This document shows, one piece after another, positions 45,694 to 54,648 of a DNA stretch of 57,108 nucleotides. Numbering within the stretch: the first letter of the stretch is position 1; each line of letters opens with the position of its first letter. The position numbers and the translations under genes were made by a program. The notes beneath the pieces were generated by a model. It worked only from the letters and a program-made list of their open reading frames with translations. It was not told the DNA's origin and ran no database searches. Source of the DNA: an uncultured Actinomycetes bacterium (GTDB taxonomy: Bacteria > Actinomycetota > Acidimicrobiia > Acidimicrobiales > Microtrichaceae); NCBI GenBank assembly GCA_903852755.1, contig CAINRS010000124.1:1-57108 (forward strand), written 5' to 3'.

Positions 45694-46095
45694 TCAGACC
45701 CGCTTGGAGCACACCGGCCAGTGCTGCGGACCACCGGTGGCCCACAGCGCCCGGGTCATCTTGTCCTGGTGCATCGGGATCGCCCGGGCCGGGTCGACGC
45801 CGACGAGTTCCGGGTAGTGGTCGCGGGCCACGTAGTTCCAGGTGGACTGCGAGAACTGGTAGGCGCCCCGGTAGAGGCCGCTCGAGCTCACGATGTCGTA
45901 GCGGCCGTTGGACTCGCACGCCCGGAGCCGGGCGAGGCCGGCGTCGCTGATGGCGTTCGGGAACTTGTCGGACGCCTTCTCGGCCTCGTACCACTGGACG
46001 AAGGCTGCCTGCTCCTCCGGTGTGCAGGCTCCGAGCAGGAAGGCGGCGCCCAGGCCGAGCGCCACGCACGCGGCGGTGATCCGTCGAAACGACAT
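45694..46095 (-). CDS. Rpf-like / transglycosylase-like lipoprotein
   Basis: A 133-residue lipoprotein. The lipobox ends at C24 (LLGAC). The small domain at about 54-130 (LARLRACESNGRYDIVSSSG, YRGAYQFSQSTWNYVA) is the resuscitation-promoting/transglycosylase-like fold, with E61 the likely catalytic Glu. It lacks LysM or G5 domains, so it is a minimal form. ATG at 46095. Likely peptidoglycan cleavage at the surface; a resuscitation role is inference. Confidence 0.85.
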   Translation of the reverse strand: MSFRRITAACVALGLGAAFLLGACTPEEQAAFVQWYEAEKASDKFPNAISDAGLARLRACESNGRYDIVSSSGLYRGAYQFSQSTWNYVARDHYPELVGVDPARAIPMHQDKMTRALWATGGPQHWPVCSKRV

Positions 46096-46179
46096 GGTGT
46101 CCTCCGGCCGGTCCGACCCACGGCGCTCGGGTGGGTGGGCTCCGGCGGTGTGGGGTTGCTCCCGAACGCCTCCGTGACA

Positions 46180-46200
46180 GTTCTAGAACATTTCGTCACA
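46180..46200. promoter_or_regulatory. GTTCTAGAAC palindrome upstream of the Rpf-like gene
   Basis: A perfect 10-bp palindrome (46180-46189), 85 bp upstream of the Rpf-like start, lies in an AT-richer patch. On the minus strand TTGCAT and TAGAAC 18 bp apart could be a -35/-10 pair. This is position-based inference. Confidence 0.3.
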
Positions 46201-46379
46201 CAAATGCAACAGAAGCGGCGAGTCGTGGGTCACAACGGGCGGAGCACCCTGTGAACACGGGGATCCACGGGCCCCGTTCCGTTCCGGCCCGACGGCGGAC
46301 ACCGTCGTCCGGAGAGCACGAGGGGGCGGCCGCCGGGGGCCTGCCGCCTGCGGGCACGGCCCCCGACGTCACCTCGGAG

Positions 46380-46468
46380 CGGAGAGGGTGGGATTCGAAC
46401 CCACGGTGAGGTTGCCCCCACACCTCCTTAGCAGGGAGGCCCGTTCGACCTGACTCCGGCACCTCTCC
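46380..46468 (-). tRNA. tRNA-Ser (GCT)
   Basis: An 89-nt type II tRNA on the minus strand: acceptor GGAGAGG/CCTCTCC with discriminator G, anticodon stem CCTCC/GGAGG with loop CTGCTAA (anticodon GCT), a long variable arm, and T arm GTGGG TTCGAAT CCCAC. Confidence 0.96.
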
Positions 46469-46632
46469 GGGTCCGATCACTGTAGTGGGCGACTCCCGGC
46501 ACGACACCAGTGACGGCGGCCGTGACGGCCCGCCGGCCGCCGCTGCGACGTCCGGGGGACTCCCGTCACACCCCCGAGGGGTCGGAGGAGGCCGTCGGTA
46601 CGTTGGACGAGGGACGAGACGGAGGTACCGAC

Positions 46633-47070
46633 GTGGACAGGACGTTCGACCGATCGGGGCTCGAGGTGCTCTCGACCGAGGAGTGCTGGCGGTTCCTCGA
46701 GTCGCACCACATCGGCCGTCTCGCCGTGTCCATCGCAGGGGAGCCCGAGGTGTTCCCCATCAACTACCTCGTCGACGACCACACGATCGTCTACCTGACC
46801 TCCGAGGGCACCAAGCTCGCCGCCACGCTGCTCGGGACGGCCGTCGCCCTGGAGATCGACTCGGTCGACCCGATGTTCCACACCGGCTGGTCGGTCGTGG
46901 TTCGGGCGCACGCCGAGGAGATCGACCACCTCGACGACCTGATGGCCGTGCAGGAACTGCCGCTGCGGCCGTGGGGCCCGGGGGACAAGCGTCGCTACGT
47001 GCGGCTGGTCCCGACCGAGGTCAGCGGGCGGCGCATCGTGTCACCCGCCGACGGGGTCGTGGCGGGCTGA
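46633..47070 (+). CDS. Pyridoxamine-5'-phosphate-oxidase-like flavin protein
   Basis: A 145-residue split-barrel protein of the PNPOx-like family, with ECWRFLESHHIGRLAVSIAG, VFPINYLVDDHTIVYLTSEG and GWSVVVRAHAEEI. Such proteins bind FMN or F420 and reduce diverse substrates. GTG at 46633 follows a clean GGAGGT site 7 bp upstream. Its role is unknown. It is about 50 bp upstream of the OYE gene. Confidence 0.82.
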   Translation: MDRTFDRSGLEVLSTEECWRFLESHHIGRLAVSIAGEPEVFPINYLVDDHTIVYLTSEGTKLAATLLGTAVALEIDSVDPMFHTGWSVVVRAHAEEIDHLDDLMAVQELPLRPWGPGDKRRYVRLVPTEVSGRRIVSPADGVVAG

Positions 47071-47119
47071 TCCTCCGCCAGGTCGGGCACCACCTCGTCC
47101 CATCGGACAGACTGCCCCC

Positions 47120-48316
47120 GTGGCGACCCTGTTCGAAACGGTCTCGCTCGGCCCGCTGCGGCTCCGCAACCGCACCGTCAAGGCCGCCACGTTCGAGGGC
47201 CGATCGCCCGGTGGTGTGGTCACCGACGACCTGGTCGAGTTCCACCGCCGGATCGCCGCCGGCGGCGTGGCGATGACGACCGTCGCCTACCTGGCCGTCG
47301 CACCCGAGGGCCGCACCGACGCCGGGTGTCTGGTCCTCGACGACCGCACCGCCGCGGACCTGCGTCGCCTCACCGACGCCGTCCACGCCGAGGGTGCGCT
47401 CGCCGCTGCGCAGCTGGGACACGCCGGGCCGGTGGCCAACGCCGCGTCCAACGGCGTGCAGGCGATCGCTCCGGGCCGCATGTTCAACCCGCTCGGCCTC
47501 CGTCGGACCCGCGCCGCCACCACCGCCGATCTGGAACGGATCGTCGGCGACTTCCGGTCCGCTGCGGCCCGGGCGACCGAGGCCGGGTTCGACTCGCTCG
47601 AGGTGCACCTGGGCCACAACTACCTCCCGAGCGCGTTCCTCTCCCCGGCGCTCAACCGACGCAGCGACGAGTGGGGCGGCACGCTCGAGGGCCGGGCCCG
47701 CCTGTCCCGGCGGATCGTCGAGGCGGTTCGCTCCGGCGCGGGCGACCACGTGGCGGTCACCGCCAAGGTGAACATGGTCGACGGGGTCCGCACGGGCCTC
47801 CAGCTCGACGACAGCCTGCAGGTGGCCCGCTGGCTCCAGGACGACGGCCACCTCGACGCGCTCGAGCTCACCGGGGGCAGCTCGCTCGCCAACCCCATGT
47901 ACCTGTTCAAGGGGGCGGCCCCGTTGCGGGAGTTCCGACAGACCCTCCCGTGGTACCTGCGGGGAGGGTTCCGACTGGTCGGCTCCCGGTTCCTGCGCAG
48001 CTACCCCTACTCCGAGGCCTACTTCCTGCCCATGGCCCGCAGGTTCCGGGAGGAGCTCACGCTGCCGCTCGTCCTCCTCGGGGGGATCAGCCGGCGGAGC
48101 ACCGCCGAGGAGGCGATCGCCGAGGGGTTCGACCTCGTGGCGCTCGGCCGGGCGCTGCTGCACGATCCCGACCTGATCCGCGGGTGGTCCGACGGGACCG
48201 CCGAGGCGTCCGGCTGCGTCCACTGCAACCGCTGCATGCCCACCATCTACACCGGCACCCGCTGTCCGCTCGTCGACCCCCGGCCCGGTGACCGCCCCGT
48301 GGTGGTGGGCTCGTGA
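47120..48316 (+). CDS. Old-yellow-enzyme family NADH:flavin oxidoreductase
   Basis: A 398-residue TIM-barrel FMN enzyme. It begins LFETVSLGPLRLRNRTVKA; the substrate-binding HLGHNYLPSAFLSPALNRRS segment contains the HN-type pair; then LGGISRRSTAEEAIAEGFDL. The C terminus has a Cys-rich stretch (CVHCNRCMPTIYTGTRC), as in OYE members that carry an iron-sulfur site, but no C-terminal dehydrogenase domain. GTG at 47120. The stop overlaps the PhyH gene start (GTGA at 48313-48316). Confidence 0.9.
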   Translation: MATLFETVSLGPLRLRNRTVKAATFEGRSPGGVVTDDLVEFHRRIAAGGVAMTTVAYLAVAPEGRTDAGCLVLDDRTAADLRRLTDAVHAEGALAAAQLGHAGPVANAASNGVQAIAPGRMFNPLGLRRTRAATTADLERIVGDFRSAAARATEAGFDSLEVHLGHNYLPSAFLSPALNRRSDEWGGTLEGRARLSRRIVEAVRSGAGDHVAVTAKVNMVDGVRTGLQLDDSLQVARWLQDDGHLDALELTGGSSLANPMYLFKGAAPLREFRQTLPWYLRGGFRLVGSRFLRSYPYSEAYFLPMARRFREELTLPLVLLGGISRRSTAEEAIAEGFDLVALGRALLHDPDLIRGWSDGTAEASGCVHCNRCMPTIYTGTRCPLVDPRPGDRPVVVGS

Positions 48317-49152
48317 CCCGCCCCGAACTCCCGCGGGTCGACGGGACCACCGCGACGGTCGAGGACGTCTCGGCAGCGGTGAGCGACCACGGCGTGTGCG
48401 TGGTCGAGCGGCTCGTCGACGAGGCCACCTGCGACGCCGTGCTGGCCGAACTCCGGCCGCACCTCGACGCCGTCCGGCCCGGCGCCGACGACTTCGAGGG
48501 CCGCAACACCCGGCGCGTCGGGGCCATCCTCGGCCGGTCGCCGTCGTCGGTCGGCCTGGTCGCCCACGACCTCGTCCTCGACGTGGTCGACCGGGTCCTC
48601 GGTCCGGACAAGTCGACGTTCCAGCTGCACCTCACCCAGGCCATCGCGATCGGACCCGACTCGCCGGCCCAGGGACTCCACCGGGACCAGTGGTGCTTCG
48701 ACTTCCACCCGTTCCCGCCCGAACTGGTCGTGGAGGTCTCGACCATCTGGGCGCTCACCGACTTCACCGAGGCCACCGGGGCCACCCGGGTGGTACCCGG
48801 GAGCCACCGCCTCGCCGAGGTCACGGCCACCGATGACGACGCGGTGTCCGCTGAGATGCCGCGCGGGTCGGTCGTGATCTACACCGGCTCGACCGTCCAC
48901 GGCGGTGGCGCCAACCGGAGCGACGAGACCCGTGTGGGTCTGAACGTGGACTACACCCTCGGCTGGCTGCGCCAGGAGGAGAACCAGTACCTGTCGGTGC
49001 CGCTCGAGGTGGCGCGGAACCTGCCCGAGCGGGTCCAGCGACTCATGGGCTACTCGCTGGGGAGCTACGCGCTCGGCTACGTCGGCGACCTGCGCGACCC
49101 GATCTCGGTCCTCCGTTCCGATCGCGGAGGAACCGGTTTCGGGGGCGGGTGA
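48313..49152 (+). CDS. Phytanoyl-CoA dioxygenase (PhyH) family protein
   Basis: A 279-residue Fe(II)/2-oxoglutarate oxygenase. The facial triad is H123, D125 (LHRDQWC) and H196 (STVHGGG), with R207 to hold 2-oxoglutarate. The length is usual for the family. GTG at 48313 overlaps the OYE stop by 4 bp, so they are probably co-translated. The substrate is unknown; similar pairs occur in degradation or modification of lipophilic compounds (inference). Confidence 0.88.
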   Translation: MTRPELPRVDGTTATVEDVSAAVSDHGVCVVERLVDEATCDAVLAELRPHLDAVRPGADDFEGRNTRRVGAILGRSPSSVGLVAHDLVLDVVDRVLGPDKSTFQLHLTQAIAIGPDSPAQGLHRDQWCFDFHPFPPELVVEVSTIWALTDFTEATGATRVVPGSHRLAEVTATDDDAVSAEMPRGSVVIYTGSTVHGGGANRSDETRVGLNVDYTLGWLRQEENQYLSVPLEVARNLPERVQRLMGYSLGSYALGYVGDLRDPISVLRSDRGGTGFGGG

Positions 49153-49167
49153 CGGCGCCGCCCACGC

Positions 49168-50427
49168 TCAGGGGAGCGCGTCGATCTCGAGCGTGATCAG
49201 GTCCGAGCCCGGGACGACGCCGACGCTCCTCGGCACCACCAGGACGGAGTGCACGCCCGACTCGGTGGCGGTGAAGGTCACCCACGGGTCCGGATCGAAG
49301 GGAGGCCCCTCGTCCACCACCCCCTCCAGGATCGAACCGTTCGGCGAGCGGACCGTCACGCCGGGCTTGACGCCGGGCGGGTCGAACGTGCGGATCCGGA
49401 ACCGTCCGCCGGCGTCGGCGACCACGCCAGCGGCGGCGGCCTGCCCGGGGAGCCGACCCGGCGTCGGGTAGGACCCCTCCTCGAGCACACCGAGGTCGAG
49501 GGTCTCGCTGAGCCAGACGAACGCGCCGCTGCTGTTGTTGGAGCCCCTGACCACCACCTGGTACGTGCCGGCGTCGGTGAAGGTGTAGCGAGTCCGGGGG
49601 AGGATCTCGGTCGGGTCGAACACGGTCTCGTCGGCGTTGCGGAGCTGCACGCCGACGTTGAACGTCGAGCTGAGCCCGATGGTCTCGCCGGCGGTCGCCG
49701 TGTACAGCAGCGACACGTGCTGGCCGGGGAGCAGGGTCGGCACGCTGGTGGGTCCCAGGTCCACGGGCACGGCCGGGAGGTCGTTGCTCAGGGTGGCCCC
49801 GGTCTGGGTCACCTCGATCCGGTAGTTCCCGGTGACGGGGAGCGTCACCTGACTGGTCCGCCGACCGTTCGGAGGGACGCTGGTGCCGTCGGGTGCGACG
49901 ACGTCGTCGACCAGGAACCGGTTCAGGTGCTCACCGGCGGTTCCGGCGTAGGTGTAGGTGACCGCCTGACCGGGGATGAGCGAGCCGATGGGCGCGATCG
50001 GTCCGAGCCCCGTCGCACCGCGGTCCTGGTCCTGGCTCACCGCCAGGGTGTAGGTCAGGACACCCAGGTCGGCCGACGGGTACCGGAGCGCGACCGAGTA
50101 GCGGCCGGTCACGGGGAGTTCGTAGATCCGGGTCGTGCCGCGTGTGGACGCCACCGGGACGACCGCACCGCCCGGTGCGATCAGGTCGAGCCTCGGCGGG
50201 TCCAGGTTCGGGTTGAAGAACGGTCGGTTGTCGTAGAGCAGCAGGTTGACGGTCTGGCCGGCGACGCCGTCGTAGCCGTAGGTGACGGGCGAGTTCAGGA
50301 CGGAGTACTCGCCCGAGTACGAGCCCTGCGTGACGGTGGTTCCGCCGGAGGGTGCGGCGCAGCCGGTCAGGACGGCGGCGGCGGTCGCGAGGACGACGAT
50401 GGCGGCTGCGGTCAGTCGGGTCTGCAC
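49168..50427 (-). CDS. Multi-domain lipoprotein with four beta-sandwich modules (paralogue A)
   Basis: A 419-residue lipoprotein with lipobox C23 (VLTGC). The mature part is four tandem beta modules of about 95 residues, opening with NSPVTYGYDGVAGQ, IPGQAVTYTYAGTAGE, LPGQHVSLLYTATAGE and LPGQAAAAGVVADAGG, resembling the bacterial pre-peptidase C-terminal (PPC) fold. GTG at 50427. It is paralogous to the next gene upstream, with a shared N terminus (CAAPSGGTTVTQG), and lies 25 bp after it. The role is unknown, likely adhesion or carbohydrate binding. Confidence 0.72.
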   Translation of the reverse strand: MQTRLTAAAIVVLATAAAVLTGCAAPSGGTTVTQGSYSGEYSVLNSPVTYGYDGVAGQTVNLLLYDNRPFFNPNLDPPRLDLIAPGGAVVPVASTRGTTRIYELPVTGRYSVALRYPSADLGVLTYTLAVSQDQDRGATGLGPIAPIGSLIPGQAVTYTYAGTAGEHLNRFLVDDVVAPDGTSVPPNGRRTSQVTLPVTGNYRIEVTQTGATLSNDLPAVPVDLGPTSVPTLLPGQHVSLLYTATAGETIGLSSTFNVGVQLRNADETVFDPTEILPRTRYTFTDAGTYQVVVRGSNNSSGAFVWLSETLDLGVLEEGSYPTPGRLPGQAAAAGVVADAGGRFRIRTFDPPGVKPGVTVRSPNGSILEGVVDEGPPFDPDPWVTFTATESGVHSVLVVPRSVGVVPGSDLITLEIDALP

Positions 50428-50452
50428 GTCTCGGGGCTCCTCTCGGGTGCGC

Positions 50453-51700
50453 TCAGGGGAGGTCGTCGAGTTCGACGGTGATCGGTCCGTCCCCGGGGCT
50501 CTCGGTGGGGACGACCAGGACGGTGTGCTCACCGGATTCGGCGGGGGAGTAGGTGGTCCACGGGTCGCTCGGACCCGACTCCGTGACACCCGTCAGGGTC
50601 AGACCGGTCGGCCCGGTCACGAAGATCCGGGGCTTGACGCCCGGGGGGTCGAAGGTGCGGACGCGGAACGCCCCGCCGGAGGGCCTCGCGTGGCGCAGGA
50701 CGACGGACTGGCCGGGCACCCGGGACGGCGTGGCGAACGACCCCTCGCCGACTGCGCCCAGCTCCAGGTCGTGGCTGAACCACAGCGCCGAGGCGGCCGG
50801 CGTCCCGAACGTCTGGCCGGTGGCGACCACCCGGTAGGTGGCGGTCGCCGGGAGCACGAACCGGCTCCCCCGACTCGACGGCGTGGGCGACAGTGGCGTC
50901 CAGTCCGCCCGGCCGACGGCCAGCTCGAGGTCGTAGGCGGTCGTGCCGACCCCGAGCGCCTCACCGACGGTGCCGGCGTACAGCACGTCGACGTGCTGGC
51001 CCCGCTGCAGGGGTGGCAGGTCCACTCGGCCGAGCGACGCTGCGATCGGCGGGAGGTCGTTGCTCAGGACGGCGACGCTGTTGGTGGCCACGATCCGGTA
51101 GTCCCCGGTGACCGGCAGCGTCACCTGCGCCGATCGCAGCCCGTTGTCGCCGAGGCGGGTCCCGTCGGGAGCCACGACCCGGGCGACCTGGTAGCGGTTG
51201 AGCTGCTCGCCGGCGGTCCCGGCGTAGTGGTAGGTCACCTCCTGGCCGATGAACACCGACCCGAGCGGTCCGAGGTCGGTGGGCCCCCGGTCCTCGTCAC
51301 GACTGACCACCAGCGAGAACCGCTGCACCTTGGTGTCGGCGTTCGGGTACAGGAGGCGGATCGAGTAGCGGCCCGTCGTCGGCAGGATGAACCGATCGGT
51401 GGCGCCGTCGCGCTGCTCGATCGGTGCCACCACGCCGCCGCCGGGAGCGACGAGCTCCAGTCGTCGCTGCGTCTCGGCGAAGGAGAGTCCGTAGAAGAGG
51501 TTGAGGTCCTGTCCGGCCACACCGTCGTAGCCGTAGGTCACGGGCGAGTTCAGGACCGAGATCTCGCCGCCGTAGTAGCCCTGGGTGACGGTCGTGCCGC
51601 CCGATGGTGCGGCGCACGCGGTCAGGAGGGCGGCGAGCATCGACGCGACGGCCAGGACCGCTGTGCTGCGGGCGATCGCCCGTCGACCGGCGTGTGCCAC
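50453..51700 (-). CDS. Multi-domain lipoprotein with four beta-sandwich modules (paralogue B)
   Basis: A 415-residue lipoprotein with lipobox C29 (LLTAC). It has the same four-module plan as its neighbour (VNSPVTYGYDGVAG-like start, FIGQEVTYHYAGTAGE, LQRGQHVDVLYAGTVGE, VPGQSVVLRHARPSGG). GTG at 51700 has AGGAGG 6 bp upstream. Sequence identity with paralogue A is moderate, so the duplication is old. It precedes paralogue A by 25 bp and they are probably one operon. Confidence 0.72.
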   Translation of the reverse strand: MAHAGRRAIARSTAVLAVASMLAALLTACAAPSGGTTVTQGYYGGEISVLNSPVTYGYDGVAGQDLNLFYGLSFAETQRRLELVAPGGGVVAPIEQRDGATDRFILPTTGRYSIRLLYPNADTKVQRFSLVVSRDEDRGPTDLGPLGSVFIGQEVTYHYAGTAGEQLNRYQVARVVAPDGTRLGDNGLRSAQVTLPVTGDYRIVATNSVAVLSNDLPPIAASLGRVDLPPLQRGQHVDVLYAGTVGEALGVGTTAYDLELAVGRADWTPLSPTPSSRGSRFVLPATATYRVVATGQTFGTPAASALWFSHDLELGAVGEGSFATPSRVPGQSVVLRHARPSGGAFRVRTFDPPGVKPRIFVTGPTGLTLTGVTESGPSDPWTTYSPAESGEHTVLVVPTESPGDGPITVELDDLP

Positions 51701-51801
51701 GTCGCCTCCTCTCCACTCCACATCGCCCGGAACGGTCACGGCTGTAGCCGCACCGGGGACGTCACCACGGTACCGGTCGACCGGGGTCGCCGTCACGGGG
51801 C

Positions 51802-53397
51802 TCAGTCCGTCCCGGACGTGCGCCCGAACACCTCGCGGCCCCCGATCCACGTGGCGTCGACCCGGAACGAGGACGGACCGGTCGTGGTGGGCGCCAGCAC
51901 CGCCAGGTCGGCCCGGAGACCGGCCTGCAGCGAGCCACGTTCGCCCTCCTGGCCACCGGCCAGTGCCGCGCCGGAGGTGTAGGCGCGGAGCCAGTCGGCC
52001 ACGGGGACCGACTCCGAGGGTGTCACCGGGATCCCGCCGGAGGTGTGGCGACGCTCGCCCAGCAGTGCGCAGTGGAGGGGGTCGATCGGACCGCACGGGT
52101 CGTCCGAGGAGCCGGCGACCGGCACGCCCGCCTCGATCAGCGTGGCGAACGGCAGCCAGGTGGCGTCGTCCGGGGCGAACCCGGCGGTGCTCCGGCCGAC
52201 GTGCTCCACGAACCCTGGCTGGACCACTCCGACGGCACCGAGCCCGGCTGCCCGGCGTGCCTGTGCTGCGGAGGCGAGCCCGGCGTGCTCCAGCCGGAAA
52301 CGGTGGTCGCTGCCCGGACGTCTCCTGGCGGCCGCGGTGAAGGCGTCCAGTGCCGCGGCCACCCCGGCGTTGCCCATGGCGTGCACCGCCACCCGGAAGC
52401 CTCGATCGGTCGCTGTGAGCACGGCGTCGGCGAGGTCGTCGAAGCGCTGGCCGAACGCGACGTGGTGTCCGTGGTGGTGGACGTCGATCGCCGGCGCCAC
52501 GCCACCGTCGGCGAAGCACTTCACGGGCCCGACGCGCAGCCACTCGTCGCCCTCGCCGGTGACCGGGCCGTCGAGTCGCTCGCCCAGGTCGTTGGACAGG
52601 AACGGCGTGGCGGCCGGCATCACCAGGACCGACACGGGCAGTGCCCCGCTGCTCGCGAGTGCCCGGTAGCGGGCCTCGGCGGTGGCGTCGACGGCAGCGT
52701 CGTGGACGGCGGTGATCCCGTGCTCGTGGAGCGCCCGGGCCCGGGCGACGAGCAACTCGTCGTAGCGGTCGGGGTCAGTGAACGCCCGCACCGACTCGGC
52801 GTGCGCCCGGCCGAAGGCGCGTTCGGTCAGGAGCCCCGTCGCCAGGCCGTCCGGGCCGCGTTCCACGTCCTCGTCCACCGCGGCGGACCTGCGCCCGATC
52901 CCGAGCCGGTCGAGCGCCGACGAGTTCACCACCGCCTGGTGGAAGGTGTGGTGCACCACGATCGCCGGACGGTCACCGGTGGCCTCGTCGAGCACCCTCA
53001 GCGTGGGTCGCAGTCCGGTGGACTCGTCCCAGCGACACCCGCGGATCCACTCGACGTGTGGTCGGGCGTCCGCCAGCGCCCGCATTCCTGCGGCCAGGGT
53101 GGACTCGTCGGTCAGGTCACGGCAGTCGAGCCACTCGGCCTCGAGCGCTGTGACCGACAGGTGGCAGTGGGCGTCGACGAACCCCGGTACCAGCGTGCGG
53201 CCGGCCAACTCCACGACGGCGGCCCCGTCCGCGACCGCAGCGTCACCGAGCGACCGTTCGCCCACTGCCTCCACACGGTCGCCCCTGACGACGATCGACT
53301 CGACGGTGCCGCGTGGTCCCATCGTGAGGATCGGCCCGCCCCGGAACACCGTGCGCCGAGCAGCGCTGGTCCCCGGCGAGCTGGAGAGCTCGTTCAC
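51802..53397 (-). CDS. Amidohydrolase family 3 protein (YtcJ-like)
   Basis: A 531-residue metal-dependent hydrolase. The first His motif is FVDAHCHLSV near residue 79. A conserved His and Lys follow (GPVKCFADGG near 279) and later VAGSSDDPCG. The N-terminal beta-part and C-terminal ADLAVLAP strand are typical. The substrate may be an N-formyl or N-acyl compound. GTG at 53397 overlaps the upstream dehydrogenase stop by 4 bp, so it is the last gene of the TetR operon. Confidence 0.85.
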   Translation of the reverse strand: MNELSSSPGTSAARRTVFRGGPILTMGPRGTVESIVVRGDRVEAVGERSLGDAAVADGAAVVELAGRTLVPGFVDAHCHLSVTALEAEWLDCRDLTDESTLAAGMRALADARPHVEWIRGCRWDESTGLRPTLRVLDEATGDRPAIVVHHTFHQAVVNSSALDRLGIGRRSAAVDEDVERGPDGLATGLLTERAFGRAHAESVRAFTDPDRYDELLVARARALHEHGITAVHDAAVDATAEARYRALASSGALPVSVLVMPAATPFLSNDLGERLDGPVTGEGDEWLRVGPVKCFADGGVAPAIDVHHHGHHVAFGQRFDDLADAVLTATDRGFRVAVHAMGNAGVAAALDAFTAAARRRPGSDHRFRLEHAGLASAAQARRAAGLGAVGVVQPGFVEHVGRSTAGFAPDDATWLPFATLIEAGVPVAGSSDDPCGPIDPLHCALLGERRHTSGGIPVTPSESVPVADWLRAYTSGAALAGGQEGERGSLQAGLRADLAVLAPTTTGPSSFRVDATWIGGREVFGRTSGTD

Positions 53398-54620
53398 CGG
53401 AAGTCGAACGCGACCTTGACGGCGTCCCGGTCGCCCTGGTCGATGATCGTGCGGAACGCGTCGCGCCAGTCCTCGAGGCGGAAGGTGTGGGTGAGCATGC
53501 CGCTCAGGTCGATCCGTCCGTCGCGCACCAGGTCGAGGTAGTGCTCGATCGCGTGCTGTCGCACGCCGTCGACCTCCTCGACCCCGAAGGCGTTGGAGCC
53601 GATCAGCCGGAGTTCCTTGAAGTACCACGGCGTCCACTCGAACCGAGCGGGCGACGCCACCCCGAGCTGCACGAGCTGTCCACCGTGTCCCAGGATCCGG
53701 AGGCCGACCTCGACGGTCTCGGGGTAGCCGACCGTGTCGTAGACGCAGTCGACGTGGCTCGGGTACGCGACGGGGAGTCCCTCCCACGGCGACCGCAGGG
53801 TCGCCCCGCACCACTCGGCGACCTCCTCGATCAGCGCCTCGCGCGGCTCGGGCTGGAACACGGTGGCGCCGAGCCGTCGGGCGAGGGCCGCCTGCGCGGG
53901 CCAGCGTGCGATCGTCGCCACCTCCACGTCGGGGTGCAGCGCCCGGAGGATGGCCGTGGCGGTCGTGCCGAGCGCGCCGGCGCCGTACACGACCGCACGT
54001 CCGCCCGGAGGCGGCGGGTTGCGGGTGATGGCGTGCAGCGACACGGAGAAGGGGTCCGCCAGGACGGCCACCTCGTCGGGGACGTCGTCGGGAACGGGGA
54101 ACGACATGAGCCGGTGGGCGGGGAGCAGGTCGGCGAACCCACCGGTGGCGTCCGAGGAGTTCCCGGTGTGGATGCCCGGGGCGAGTCGTCCGTCGAGGAA
54201 CCCCCAGCAGGCGCTGTAGTTGCCGACCGCACACTCCGGGCACGGCGGCTCGATGCCCCTGGGCGCGCACGAGAGCCACGGGTTGAGCACGACCCGCTGG
54301 CCGACGGGGAGGTCGAACGCCGGACCTGCGTCGACCACGTCGGCGACGACCTCGTGGCCCAGCACCTGCGGGAACGAGATGAACGCGGTCATGGGGTTGT
54401 CGCCGGCGTCGTCGAAGTCCATGAGCACCTGCTTGGAGTCCGACCCGCAGATGCCGCACATGCGGGTCCGCAGGACCGCCCAGTCGTCGCCGAGCACCGT
54501 CGGATCCGGGAGGTCCTCGATCGCCATCGGCGTCGTCGCCAGGTGCTGGACGAGCCGTGGCGCGTCCGGTGGAGGTGCCGGGACCTCGCCCGGGTCGGTC
54601 ATGAACACGAGCGCACGCAC
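53394..54620 (-). CDS. Zinc-dependent medium-chain alcohol dehydrogenase
   Basis: A 408-residue MDR enzyme. The catalytic zinc site is CGICGSDS and LGHEVVADV. The structural zinc cysteines lie in CPECAVGNYSACW. The Rossmann motif is VVYGAGALGTTA. An insert of about 20 residues after the catalytic Cys is unusual (MDFDDAGDNPMTAFIS). GTG at 54620 has GGGAGG upstream. It follows the aminotransferase by 28 bp. Confidence 0.88.
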   Translation of the reverse strand: MRALVFMTDPGEVPAPPPDAPRLVQHLATTPMAIEDLPDPTVLGDDWAVLRTRMCGICGSDSKQVLMDFDDAGDNPMTAFISFPQVLGHEVVADVVDAGPAFDLPVGQRVVLNPWLSCAPRGIEPPCPECAVGNYSACWGFLDGRLAPGIHTGNSSDATGGFADLLPAHRLMSFPVPDDVPDEVAVLADPFSVSLHAITRNPPPPGGRAVVYGAGALGTTATAILRALHPDVEVATIARWPAQAALARRLGATVFQPEPREALIEEVAEWCGATLRSPWEGLPVAYPSHVDCVYDTVGYPETVEVGLRILGHGGQLVQLGVASPARFEWTPWYFKELRLIGSNAFGVEEVDGVRQHAIEHYLDLVRDGRIDLSGMLTHTFRLEDWRDAFRTIIDQGDRDAVKVAFDFR

Positions 54621-54648
54621 GGTGCCTCCCTCCCGGTGGTCGTCCTGC

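Noticed and set aside
46096-46250. ydaO (c-di-AMP) riboswitch upstream of the Rpf-like gene
   Set aside because: I could not find the conserved GGGGGA and related segments or the pseudoknot pattern; the leader is short.
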